Shown here piece after piece: positions 33,618 through 43,738 of a stretch of 64,000 nucleotides of DNA. The DNA comes from Celeribacter baekdonensis (GTDB lineage: Bacteria > Pseudomonadota > Alphaproteobacteria > Rhodobacterales > Rhodobacteraceae), in the NCBI RefSeq assembly GCF_900102315.1, contig NZ_FNBL01000003.1, positions 124,001-188,000 on the forward strand, written 5' to 3'. How positions within the stretch are numbered: position 1 is the stretch's first letter; each line of letters begins with the position of its first letter. A program made the translations under genes and the position numbers. Under the pieces are notes generated by a model that had not been told where the DNA came from, made no database searches, and saw only the letters and a program-made list of their open reading frames with translations.

Positions 33618-35141
33618 ATGCGTGTGATCCCTGTGCTGCGGCGCGGGTTCGCTCCGCCGCGGCTGTTTGCCTTGGCGGCGGGGCTCTTGGTGGCTTTGGG
33701 TCAGGCACCGTTAAGCGCCTGGCCGCTCGCGTTGATCGGTTTGGTCATGGCGGTGCTGTCATGGTCCAAGGCGCGCACTGCGGGGGAGGCGGCGTGGCGC
33801 GGCTGGATGGTCGGCTTTGGCGCCTTTTTGGTGTCGCTGACATGGTTGGTGAATCCCTTTCTCGTCGATCCCGCGCGCGATGCATGGATGATCCCCTTCG
33901 CGCTGTTTTTCATGTGCGGCGGCTTGGCGCTGTTTTGGGCGCTGGCCTTTTATGGTGCCAAACGGCTGAGGGTGGGCTTGCCCGGCTTGGTGGCGCTTTG
34001 GGGGCTGGCCGAATTGGCACGCGGACATGTGTTCACCGGATTTCCATGGGCGATGCCCGGCTATATCTGGCTTGACCAAGCCCCGGCGCAGCTCGCAAGC
34101 CTCATCGGTCCATATGCTCTGACCACATTGACCTTTGCTTGGGCGGCACTGGTGGCGCGGGCCGTGCTGAACCGCTCATTCTTCACAGCCGGGGCGGCGC
34201 TGATCCTGATGATCTCGGCCTATGGATACGGGTGGGCACGTCTGTCGCAGCCGTTGCCACAGGATCGGCCACAGTCGATCCGCGTCGTGCAACCGAATGC
34301 GCCACAACGGGAGAAATGGGACCCCGAGCTGGTCTGGACCTTTTATGAACGCGCCCTGAAATTAAGTGCACCAGAGGGGGCCGATCTGGTGATTTGGCCG
34401 GAAACCTCCGTTTCTGTGCCGCTTTGGGCCGCCGATCCGTATCTTACTGAAATCGCTCAGAATGTTTCCCCCGCACGCGCCATTGTGGGGCTGAACCGGG
34501 TCGAGGGCTATCAGGGCTATAATTCTGCCGTTCTGGTCGGCCATGATGGCCAGCCGCAAGAGATTTACGACAAACATCACCTTGTGCCCTTCGGGGAATA
34601 TATGCCCATGCCTGCGCTGTTGGAGCGGATCGGCCTGCGCGCCTTTACCGCGCAGGAGGGCTATGGCTATTCAGCGGGGCCGGGGCCGCGACTGATTGAC
34701 ACGGGCGGCACGGGGCTGGCGCTGCCTTTGATCTGTTACGAGGCGATTTTTCCGCGCGATCTGCGTACGGATATGCGCCCGGATTGGCTTTTGCAAATGA
34801 CCAATGACGCGTGGTTCGGAACGTTTTCCGGCCCGCAACAGGCCTTGGCCCAGGCCCGGTTTCGCGCGATTGAGACCGGCCTGCCGATGGTGCGTGCCGC
34901 CAACACAGGGATTTCTGCGGTGATTGATGCGCGCGGCGACATCCGTGTTGCGATTCCATTGGGCACATCCGGGGCGGTGACCTCCACATTGCCGGGTGCT
35001 TTGCCCAAAACGCTCTATATGCGCTATGGTGAGACGGCCCTTTGGGGTTTGTTAACTCTTTTGATGGTATCAGGTCTGAGCGTCTCAAGACTGGGCACAA
35101 GACAGGGGCAACGTGATCGCAGGACCCGAAAAACCGATTGA
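33618..35141 (+). CDS. lnt: Apolipoprotein N-acyltransferase
   Basis: A 507-residue inner-membrane enzyme. About six N-terminal hydrophobic segments precede a nitrilase-type domain with the Glu-Lys-Cys triad in VIWPETSVSVP, YDKHHLVPFGEYMP and PLICYEAIFP. It adds the third acyl chain to the N-terminal Cys of lipoproteins, completing their maturation; the lipoprotein at 30564 is a likely substrate type. Last gene of the phoH-ybeY-corC-lnt operon. Confidence 0.95.
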   Translation: MRVIPVLRRGFAPPRLFALAAGLLVALGQAPLSAWPLALIGLVMAVLSWSKARTAGEAAWRGWMVGFGAFLVSLTWLVNPFLVDPARDAWMIPFALFFMCGGLALFWALAFYGAKRLRVGLPGLVALWGLAELARGHVFTGFPWAMPGYIWLDQAPAQLASLIGPYALTTLTFAWAALVARAVLNRSFFTAGAALILMISAYGYGWARLSQPLPQDRPQSIRVVQPNAPQREKWDPELVWTFYERALKLSAPEGADLVIWPETSVSVPLWAADPYLTEIAQNVSPARAIVGLNRVEGYQGYNSAVLVGHDGQPQEIYDKHHLVPFGEYMPMPALLERIGLRAFTAQEGYGYSAGPGPRLIDTGGTGLALPLICYEAIFPRDLRTDMRPDWLLQMTNDAWFGTFSGPQQALAQARFRAIETGLPMVRAANTGISAVIDARGDIRVAIPLGTSGAVTSTLPGALPKTLYMRYGETALWGLLTLLMVSGLSVSRLGTRQGQRDRRTRKTD

Positions 35142-35180
35142 CCCTTGCGTAGGGCAACTATATCGCATTTTAAGTATCGA

Positions 35181-35228
35181 CCCGCACAACGGCTTCCTGG
35201 CGTGCGGGACACATGAACCAATGGAGCA
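35181..35228 (+). ncRNA. SAM/SAH riboswitch upstream of metK
   Basis: The leader has a stem CCCGCAC (35181-35187) pairing with GTGCGGG (35202-35208). It encloses the conserved loop AACGGCTTCCTGGC and is followed by ATGGAGCA (35221-35228), which contains the ribosome site. In SAM/SAH riboswitches the loop forms a pseudoknot with this GGAGCA segment when ligand is bound, hiding the ribosome site and lowering MetK synthesis. Placement before metK is the classical location in Rhodobacterales. Recognition is from recalled consensus. Confidence 0.92.
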
Positions 35229-35236
35229 CCACCCTC

Positions 35237-36418
35237 ATGTCCCGTAAAGACTTCGTTTTCACTTCGGAATCTGTGTCCGAAGGTCACCCTGATAAGGTCT
35301 GTGACCGTATTTCCGACGCTGTGCTTGATGCGTTTATCGCCGAGGAACCCGAAGCACGGGTCGCCTGTGAAACCTTTGCCACCACCAACCGTGTGATCAT
35401 TGGCGGCGAAGTGGGCCTGTCCGATCAGGACAAACTTCACGATTATATGGAAAAGGTCGATGGCATCGTGCGCGAATGCGTGCGCGACATCGGCTATGAA
35501 CAGGATAAATTCCATTGGCAAACGCTGGAGGTGCAAAATTACCTCCACGAACAATCCGCGCATATCGCGCAGGGCGTCAATGCCTCTGGCAACAAGGATG
35601 AGGGCGCGGGCGATCAGGGCATCATGTTTGGTTTCGCGACCAATGAAACAGAGGCGCTCATGCCCGCGCCGATCCAATATTCCCACGCGATGCTGCGCCG
35701 TTTGGCCGAAGTGCGCAAAAACGGCACCGAACCCGCGCTTGGCCCCGACGCCAAAGCCCAGCTTTCGGTGCGGTATCGCGATGGTCTCCCGGTGGAAATC
35801 GTCTCCCTCGTGCTCTCGACCCAGCATCTGGACGAGACCATGACCTCGGAGGATGTGCGCGCGCTTGTGGCCCCTTATATCGAAGAGGTGCTGCCCGACG
35901 GCTGGCTCACCGCCAACACGATCTGGCACGTCAACCCGACCGGGAAATTCGTCATCGGCGGCCCCGATGGCGATGCGGGCCTGACTGGACGTAAGATCAT
36001 TGTCGACACGTATGGCGGCGCGGCACCGCATGGTGGCGGCGCGTTTTCGGGCAAAGATCCAACCAAAGTGGACCGCTCCGCCGCCTATGCCGCGCGCTAT
36101 CTGGCGAAAAACGTGGTGGCCGCGGGCTTTGCCGACAAATGCACCATTCAGCTCTCCTACGCGATTGGCGTGGCCGCGCCCTTGTCAATCTACGCCGATT
36201 TGCATGGCACGGGTAAGGTCGAACCATCTCAGATCGAAGCGGCAATCCCAAAGGTGATGGACCTCACCCCGCGTGGCATCCGCACCCATCTCGATCTGAA
36301 CAAGCCGATCTATCAACGCACGGCGGCCTATGGCCATTTCGGCCGTGCGCCGGACGCGGATGGGGGTTTTTCATGGGAACGCACCGATTTGGCAGAGGCC
36401 TTGGCCGGGGCCGTTTGA
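35237..36418 (+). CDS. metK: S-adenosylmethionine synthetase
   Basis: A 393-residue MAT enzyme with the ATP-binding [16 protein letters not shown] near the N-terminus, the [12 protein letters not shown] hexapeptide region and the [17 protein letters not shown]-loop-like segment. It makes SAM from methionine and ATP. I chose ATG 35237 because GGAGC at 35223 serves as ribosome site and lies in the riboswitch pseudoknot; the in-frame ATG at 35213 lies inside the riboswitch and would add eight residues. Regulated at translation by SAM or SAH. Confidence 0.96.
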   Translation: MSRKDFVFTSESVSEGHPDKVCDRISDAVLDAFIAEEPEARVACETFATTNRVIIGGEVGLSDQDKLHDYMEKVDGIVRECVRDIGYEQDKFHWQTLEVQNYLHEQSAHIAQGVNASGNKDEGAGDQGIMFGFATNETEALMPAPIQYSHAMLRRLAEVRKNGTEPALGPDAKAQLSVRYRDGLPVEIVSLVLSTQHLDETMTSEDVRALVAPYIEEVLPDGWLTANTIWHVNPTGKFVIGGPDGDAGLTGRKIIVDTYGGAAPHGGGAFSGKDPTKVDRSAAYAARYLAKNVVAAGFADKCTIQLSYAIGVAAPLSIYADLHGTGKVEPSQIEAAIPKVMDLTPRGIRTHLDLNKPIYQRTAAYGHFGRAPDADGGFSWERTDLAEALAGAV

Positions 36419-36449
36419 GCGCAAACCTGTTTTGACATATAAGATCAAC

Positions 36450-36473
36450 GGGGCGGGATTTTCCGCCCCTTTG
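36450..36473 (+). terminator. Weak hairpin terminator after metK
   Basis: GGGGCGG (36450-36456) and CCGCCCC (36463-36469) form a seven-base stem followed by TTT only, so termination may be partial, with read-through into queF. Confidence 0.45.
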
Positions 36474-36506
36474 GCATTTCTGCCCCTTTGTCATTGGAGA
36501 CACCCC

Positions 36507-36971
36507 ATGGTCACAACCGATACATCGCATTTGACTCAACTTGGCGGCGCCACCGCATTGCCCGCCTCCCCGGAAGAGGCGGTGTTGGAACGTGTGCCGC
36601 ACACCCACGCGGGTGAGCGTTATGTGGTGCGCTTCACCGCGCCGGAATTCACCTCGCTCTGCCCGATGACGGGACAGCCGGATTTCGGCCATCTGATGAT
36701 CGACTACATCCCCGGCAACTGGTTGGTTGAGAGCAAATCCTTGAAACTTTTCCTTGGTTCATTCCGCAATCACGGCGCGTTTCATGAGGATTGTTCGGTC
36801 TATATCGGCAAACGTTTGGCCGATCTTTTAGACCCGGAATGGTTGCGCATCGGCGCCTATTGGTATCCGCGTGGCGGCATCCCGATTGATGTGTTTTGGG
36901 CCACCGGGCCGGAGCCAAAAGACGTCTGGATTCCTGAACAGGGTGTCCCACCTTATCGTGGACGCGGCTAA
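36507..36971 (+). CDS. queF: NADPH-dependent 7-cyano-7-deazaguanine reductase (preQ0 reductase)
   Basis: A 154-residue QueF of the short (type I) form. The nucleophilic Cys is in [16 protein letters not shown] and the family motif [16 protein letters not shown] binds NADPH. It reduces preQ0 to preQ1 in queuosine tRNA synthesis. I chose ATG 36507, downstream of the metK hairpin; an upstream frame to 36330 overlaps metK and is not credible. Confidence 0.95.
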   Translation: MVTTDTSHLTQLGGATALPASPEEAVLERVPHTHAGERYVVRFTAPEFTSLCPMTGQPDFGHLMIDYIPGNWLVESKSLKLFLGSFRNHGAFHEDCSVYIGKRLADLLDPEWLRIGAYWYPRGGIPIDVFWATGPEPKDVWIPEQGVPPYRGRG

Positions 36972-37040
36972 TCCCCGTGTCCCGGCTTGCTCTCAGGGCG
37001 AAAACTTGGCAAAAGCCCGGCTGAAAGAGACGGGGTTTTC

Positions 37041-39301
<2,261 letters not shown>

Positions 39302-39360
39302 GGCCCTTGACCTTGCCCGCGTGAGCGGGCAGCGTGAACCTCCCTTAGAAGGAAAACGCC

Positions 39361-39972
39361 ATGAGTTTTTGCGTCGCAATTGATGGACCCGCCGCCGCTG
39401 GAAAAGGCACGATCGCCAGGGCGGTCGCAGATCATTTTGGCTTTGCTCATATGGACACCGGCTTGCTCTATCGCGCGACAGGGGTGAAGACCTTTCAAGG
39501 CCTCTCACCGCTTGAGGCGGCGCAAAACCTGCGCGCCGAGGATCTCAAACGCGATGATTTGCGCACAGGCGACGCGGGGCAGGCGGCAAGCCGCGTGGCG
39601 GCGGAACCCGAGGTGCGCGCGGCATTGGTTGATTTTCAACAGGCGTTTGCGCGGCGTGAAGGGGGGGCGGTTTTGGACGGGCGCGACATTGGCACGGTGA
39701 TTTGCCCGGACGCGGAAGTGAAACTGTTCGTCACGGCCACCGATGAGGTGCGTGCGCAAAGACGCCATGCGGAATTGCGGGGGAAGGGCGAAGGGGTCAC
39801 TCTGGAACAGGTGCTTGAGGACCTGCGCGAACGTGATGCGCGTGACAGCGCGCGGGCCACGGCCCCACTGACAGCGGCCAAAGATGCGGTGCTGATCGAC
39901 ACTTCTGAGATGAGCATTGACGAGGCGGTGGCACAGGTCGTGGCGCTGATTGAGGCCCGCCGTAGGGGATAA
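39361..39972 (+). CDS. cmk: Cytidylate kinase
   Basis: A 203-residue nucleotide kinase. The P-loop is [14 protein letters not shown] (residues 6-19), followed by [35 protein letters not shown] and the lid-like [11 protein letters not shown] segment. It phosphorylates CMP and dCMP. GAAGGA precedes the ATG. In relatives rpsA follows directly; here a 3.7-kb block intervenes. Confidence 0.95.
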   Translation: MSFCVAIDGPAAAGKGTIARAVADHFGFAHMDTGLLYRATGVKTFQGLSPLEAAQNLRAEDLKRDDLRTGDAGQAASRVAAEPEVRAALVDFQQAFARREGGAVLDGRDIGTVICPDAEVKLFVTATDEVRAQRRHAELRGKGEGVTLEQVLEDLRERDARDSARATAPLTAAKDAVLIDTSEMSIDEAVAQVVALIEARRRG

Positions 39973-40190
39973 GGTGGGGAGAGGGGTGTTTGCGGCCTGC
40001 GCATTGGCGCGCAGCGATTGAGCGCGCTTGCACCATTACAATTTTTTCTTTTGGTATCAATTCATTAAGGGATGTCCGCATGCGGCGCTCTGTGAGGGAT
40101 GTGCGCTTGTATGATGGGACGTTTGGCCCATATTTGAGCGTAAGACATGCAGAGCACGCGTGCCATCCACCCACCCAAAGGACTGAATTG

Positions 40191-40823
40191 ATGTTTCTTG
40201 ATAAGCTCGACTGGCGCTACGCCACCAAAAAAATGGACCCGTCCAAACCCGTCTCTGAGGACAAGGTTGCCCAGATCGTCGAAGCGATCCGCAAAGCGCC
40301 GACCTCTTCCGGGCTTCAGCCGTTCCACCTCTTTGTGATCCGCAATCCGGAGCTGCGCGCAAAACTCAAAGCCGCAGCCTATGGCCAGGAACAGCTGACC
40401 GATGGTTCGCATCTTTTGGTCTTTGCGGCGTTTGATGGCTATAACGACGCACGCATCGACGCCATTGTGGACCAACATGCGGATGAGCGCCCCGGCACCC
40501 GCGAGATGTTGGAAGGTTATTACAACAACCTCAAATCCATGTATTTGCCGCGTGAAGATCATGTGAACTTCGAACATGCCGCGCGTCAGACCTATATCGC
40601 ATTTGGCTTTGCCTTGGCCGCTGCCGCCGAACTGGGCGTCGATAGCACACCGATGGAAGGCTTTGATCCGGCGCAATTCGACGAGATCCTCGGGCTGAAA
40701 GACAAGGGTCTGAAAACCGTTGTGATCCTGCCGCTGGGCACCCGTGCTGAGGAGGGCGACTGGTTGGCCCCGATGAAAAAAGTACGCAAACTGACGGAAG
40801 ATTTGATCACCGAGATCAATTGA
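40191..40823 (+). CDS. NAD(P)H-dependent nitroreductase-family flavoenzyme
   Basis: A 210-residue FMN-dependent oxidoreductase of the NfsB/YfkO group. It has the WRYATKKMDPSKPVS start, the RKAPTSSGLQPFHLFVI FMN-binding stretch, GSHLLVFAAFDGY and a C-terminal FDPAQFDEILGL segment. It would reduce nitro-aromatics or quinones in the cytosol. Followed by a strong terminator. Its codon use looks like the core genes, so it may belong to the older local context and not to the low-GC block after it. Confidence 0.88.
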   Translation: MFLDKLDWRYATKKMDPSKPVSEDKVAQIVEAIRKAPTSSGLQPFHLFVIRNPELRAKLKAAAYGQEQLTDGSHLLVFAAFDGYNDARIDAIVDQHADERPGTREMLEGYYNNLKSMYLPREDHVNFEHAARQTYIAFGFALAAAAELGVDSTPMEGFDPAQFDEILGLKDKGLKTVVILPLGTRAEEGDWLAPMKKVRKLTEDLITEIN

Positions 40824-40836
40824 GTCCAAAATGCGA

Positions 40837-40873
40837 AAAGGTCGGGGCTGACTGTATCAGTCCCGGCCTTTTT
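40837..40873 (+). terminator. Strong terminator after the nitroreductase gene
   Basis: AAGGTCGGGGCTGA and TCAGTCCCGGCCTT form a 14-base stem (one G-T pair) with a five-base loop, then TTTTT. It starts 14 bases after the stop. Confidence 0.88.
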
Positions 40874-40913
40874 ATGCGCGGCCCCTCTTATGCGGTTCTC
40901 TTATTAAGAGGGG

Positions 40914-41531
40914 TTATCTTGGTTTTGCGCGATGCAGCACGAAATTCAAGACTGGGGGCAGAAGCACCAGAACGGTAATAAGCCCAAGCATGTCACCCAA
41001 CGCGAACTTGATGGCATTGATCCGAATGTCGACTGACTGCGTGTTGGGATAGACGTAGAAAATATGGATGAGGAGGCTGATCATTATGGAGGACAAAAAA
41101 CCCACAGCGATCAGTTTGCGCCAGCTCAGTTCCGGGCTTGGGGCGGGATGATGCGCGCAGTGTGAGGCCCAGTTTACGGCCGAAAAGATGAGGGGGGCGG
41201 TTCCATAGCTGATGCATAAGGAAATATAAGTGCGGCTTGAAGTCCACGATAAATCCATGAACAAGACCGATGCGAGAACGGCACCGGGGAGCAAGTATAA
41301 AACCGAACGCCACCCCTCAAAAAAGGCTGAGATGATTTTGATGCCGAAGGGGAGGTAGATCAAGGTGGCGCTGATGCCTTGCACCTTTGTTTGCGGCAGG
41401 ATCAGTTTTTGGAGCGGCGAGATCACAAGCCAAGTGAGAACCATGGCCAAAAATAACGCGCCGCTATGAACCGCGACCGGTCGCAAGATGGACAGAATGG
41501 CAAAGTAGGTGACGCGGGTCGAACTCAACAT
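40914..41531 (-). CDS. Polytopic membrane protein, MASE1-like
   Basis: A 205-residue membrane protein with about six hydrophobic segments. The last, FALGDMLGLITVLVLLPPVL, resembles the end of MASE1 sensory membrane domains, and YLPFGIKIISAFFEG resembles their middle; no signalling output domain follows. I chose ATG 41531 with AGGGG six bases upstream. It lies 37 bases behind the winged-helix gene, on the same strand and probably in the same FNR-linked transcript. A stand-alone ligand-sensing or transport role is a guess. Confidence 0.65.
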   Translation of the reverse strand: MLSSTRVTYFAILSILRPVAVHSGALFLAMVLTWLVISPLQKLILPQTKVQGISATLIYLPFGIKIISAFFEGWRSVLYLLPGAVLASVLFMDLSWTSSRTYISLCISYGTAPLIFSAVNWASHCAHHPAPSPELSWRKLIAVGFLSSIMISLLIHIFYVYPNTQSVDIRINAIKFALGDMLGLITVLVLLPPVLNFVLHRAKPR

Positions 41532-41568
41532 ACGCATCCCCTGAAGATTGGATTTTTTACAAAAGCCG

Positions 41569-41880
41569 TTACGTGTTTTGCACGTTTTGACCTTTGATCC
41601 GATAAGAGCCATGTGGGAGATCGTCGGGCTTTTCGATGAAGCCTTTTTCGATCAGCCGTTTGAGAGCGCGGTGAAATGTGGGCTGAGACACATCGCGTAG
41701 GGTGGGTTGAGCCCGCACGCGTTCGGTCGTACATGTTCCGGCATCTGACACCGCACAGAACGCAAGAAAAATATCTTTTTCGTTCCGTGACAGGGTGCTG
41801 AGACCCAAATCGGTTTCCATATTGTGCAGCAGAATTCGCAATTGTGCGATTTGTGCAAAAATAGTTTGATCCATTCCCAT
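41569..41880 (-). CDS. Small winged-helix (MarR-like) regulator
   Basis: A 103-residue protein. A helical N-terminal dimerisation segment (DQTIFAQIAQLRILLHNMET) is followed by a winged-helix: LSRNEKDIFLAFCAV, VSQPTFHRALKRLIEKGFIEKP and the wing DLPHGSYRI. It fits small MarR/IclR-like DNA-binding proteins without effector domain. Its promoter has a perfect FNR box (41960-41973), so its level is likely to follow oxygen. The co-transcribed membrane protein is the obvious partner or target. Confidence 0.72.
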   Translation of the reverse strand: MGMDQTIFAQIAQLRILLHNMETDLGLSTLSRNEKDIFLAFCAVSDAGTCTTERVRAQPTLRDVSQPTFHRALKRLIEKGFIEKPDDLPHGSYRIKGQNVQNT

Positions 41881-41932
41881 CAAGCCTTAATAACCATCTG
41901 ACATATACTGGCCTCGAATTTAGGCCTACAAA

Positions 41933-41973
41933 AACATAGTCAAGATGCGTATCACGACTTTGATTTGGATCAA
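41933..41973 (-). promoter_or_regulatory. FNR/FnrL box and -10 element for the winged-helix operon
   Basis: TTGATTTGGATCAA at 41960-41973 is a perfect match to the FNR/FnrL consensus TTGAT-N4-ATCAA. On the minus strand a TATGTT -10 element lies at 41938-41933. That spacing puts the box centre about 40 bases before the predicted start, the class II position for activation by low oxygen. Confidence 0.72.
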
Positions 41974-42027
41974 AATACATTTGATCACTTTTCCTAGCTG
42001 GGCAGATCTCTCTGTGCGAATTTGATA

Positions 42028-42054
42028 TAGCTGTACTATAATATTCTACAGCTA
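42028..42054. repeat. 8-base inverted repeat, unknown role
   Basis: TAGCTGTA (42028-42035) and TACAGCTA (42047-42054) are perfect inverted arms with an 11-base AT-rich spacer. It lies between the winged-helix promoter and the end of the Hint gene, so it may be an operator or a weak terminator. Confidence 0.4.
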
Positions 42055-42166
42055 ATAAACCTATAGTTGTTTTTTGCTCGACTGGGTAGAGTAAAGCTTG
42101 AAATTTGCTATAGGCTGGCGACGTATCGGCGACATCTTGCGAGCGTGGGCAAGATGCCGCTTGTTT

Positions 42167-43153
42167 CTAAATGACTGTACAGCTGAGCAAACGGGCTTCG
42201 CGATTCGTTGCGAGAGCGTAGGCTGGGAGCACATATTTGGCTTCAAGGCCTCTGATTTCCGGGAAGATGGCAATGATTTCTGCAATGTCTTCGGCGGTGA
42301 GGCTACGAAGGCCAACTTGACCCAAGAGAAGGGTCTCGGTCGCGAGGCCGTTTGAGTGGATCACGCTGTGGGTGTCGCAGAGGATGTGGTAATACGTCAC
42401 TTCCTTGGCGTCGAGATGTTGCGATGCCTGATGCCCGATAAAGGACTTCGCCGGGCACAGGGTTTCCTCCATCCCAAGAAGCAATTCGACCGCGTGGCCC
42501 TCGACCAAGACACGGTGTTGGGGCGAGACGTAGAGGTCCGTGTGGGGCCGGCCCGGTCCAAACGCATTTGCGTGGATGCAAATGGGAGCCAGACGCTTGC
42601 GCGTTTCATGGCATGTGATCTCACGCAGGGGGATCGTTTTCTTGCCGATCCATTTGATTTCTTGTGGAGACCCCTCAATATCGAGCACGAAATCGCCGGG
42701 TTGAAGGGTCTCCACAGCCCGCTCTCCACTGGGGGTGAGGATGAGCGTGCCAGCGCCAAAGCATACCGGGGTGAAGTCCGAGTATGGCGCAGGAGAAAGG
42801 TCAATGACGACTGCCACTGCAGAAAGCAGGTTGGGAGGGCCATCCGGGTAGCTGAAATAGATTTGACCGCCAGCTTCAAAAACGACAACGTCCACGGATG
42901 TTCCAAGCGGGATGACCACGCCCAGCACTTCAACGCCTGGGGTGGCTGTACCAGACCCGATATATGTCACGGTCTCACCGTCGAACGTGGCCACGCCATC
43001 ATCATTGGAATCGAAGGTCGCGTCGTCGTTTGTGAAGGTTCCGGTTGAGGAGCTACCAAAGCTAGAAAGCACGAGAGTTTGAGATCCCGAGAGCAAATCC
43101 AAGGAGAGGAGGGAGCCGTTATATGCGACTGCGTCGATCGTGGAACTGGGCAT
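42167..43153 (-). CDS. Hint-domain (Hint_2) protein
   Basis: A 328-residue protein. An N-terminal, Ser/Thr/Asp-rich beta-repeat region (about 1-125, with GSSSTGTFTNDDATFDSND) precedes a Hint domain (about 128-270) starting CFGAGTLILTPSGERAVE, with LQPGDFVLDIEG and the block DLYVSPQHRVLVEG. The Cys and the His in SPQHR are the intein/hedgehog-type residues. No clear C-terminal His-Asn splice motif is seen, so cleavage without splicing is more likely. Roseobacters carry many such proteins, often large and exported. GGAG precedes ATG 43153. Confidence 0.82.
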   Translation of the reverse strand: MPSSTIDAVAYNGSLLSLDLLSGSQTLVLSSFGSSSTGTFTNDDATFDSNDDGVATFDGETVTYIGSGTATPGVEVLGVVIPLGTSVDVVVFEAGGQIYFSYPDGPPNLLSAVAVVIDLSPAPYSDFTPVCFGAGTLILTPSGERAVETLQPGDFVLDIEGSPQEIKWIGKKTIPLREITCHETRKRLAPICIHANAFGPGRPHTDLYVSPQHRVLVEGHAVELLLGMEETLCPAKSFIGHQASQHLDAKEVTYYHILCDTHSVIHSNGLATETLLLGQVGLRSLTAEDIAEIIAIFPEIRGLEAKYVLPAYALATNREARLLSCTVI

Positions 43154-43738
43154 GGGCACTCCATGGTAAATTCATTGTGAATATAATCACTGTGACTACA
43201 CGTATTTGGCGAGTCAAATGTATTTGAGCATCGGCTTCTGGGTTTAGATGTGATTTTTTGTTAAATAATATTATAAAACAATGGGTTAAAATGTAGTTAT
43301 TGGGTTGTTTCCATTTGGGAAATTATAGTGTGCGACTGTTGATTGGCCGTAAATCTAAGCAATTTGTTGTTTTTGAGATAAATTTTCAACATTATTATAG
43401 TCATTTTGGTAGGTGTGAGCCCGCACAGTGAATCCCCAATGTGTTTATCTGAGCGTTCATCTGACATTGATTCTCAGCACTTGGATCATGAGGATTGAAT
43501 GTGCTATCAGGCTGCAGATCGTGAGGCGGGGCATCATTTCTTGCAAAACCGCAGAAACTCTCCTATACGCGCGACTGCTAACGAGGCAATCAGGTGGCAT
43601 AAAGCGAATGAAGCGGGGTTGGGGCGACACCCACCCTGATCGTTTTGTGTTCGAAGAATGAGCAGCAAATCGAAATTGAAGACCGGCGGAGACAACCGCA
43701 TGGCCCGTATAAACGTTTGAAAAGGAAATTGAGACCAC
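43154..43738. other. Non-coding, AT-rich spacer and rpsA leader
   Basis: The first 270 or so bases are distinctly AT-rich compared with the window and hold no ORF I trust. The second half is GC-richer and holds the rpsA promoter (43541-43569) and a leader of about 160 bases. It marks the right border of the block inserted between cmk and rpsA. I see no inverted repeat typical of a mobile element. Confidence 0.7.
43541..43569 (+). promoter_or_regulatory. Candidate rpsA promoter
   Basis: TTGCAA (43541-43546) and TATACG (43564-43569) are spaced by 17 bases, about 170 bases before the rpsA start. It would leave a leader long enough for S1 autoregulation. Confidence 0.55.

Noticed and set aside
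42028-42054. Possible lux-box for quorum sensing
   Set aside because: The arms and total length (27 bases) do not match the 20-base lux or 18-base tra box.
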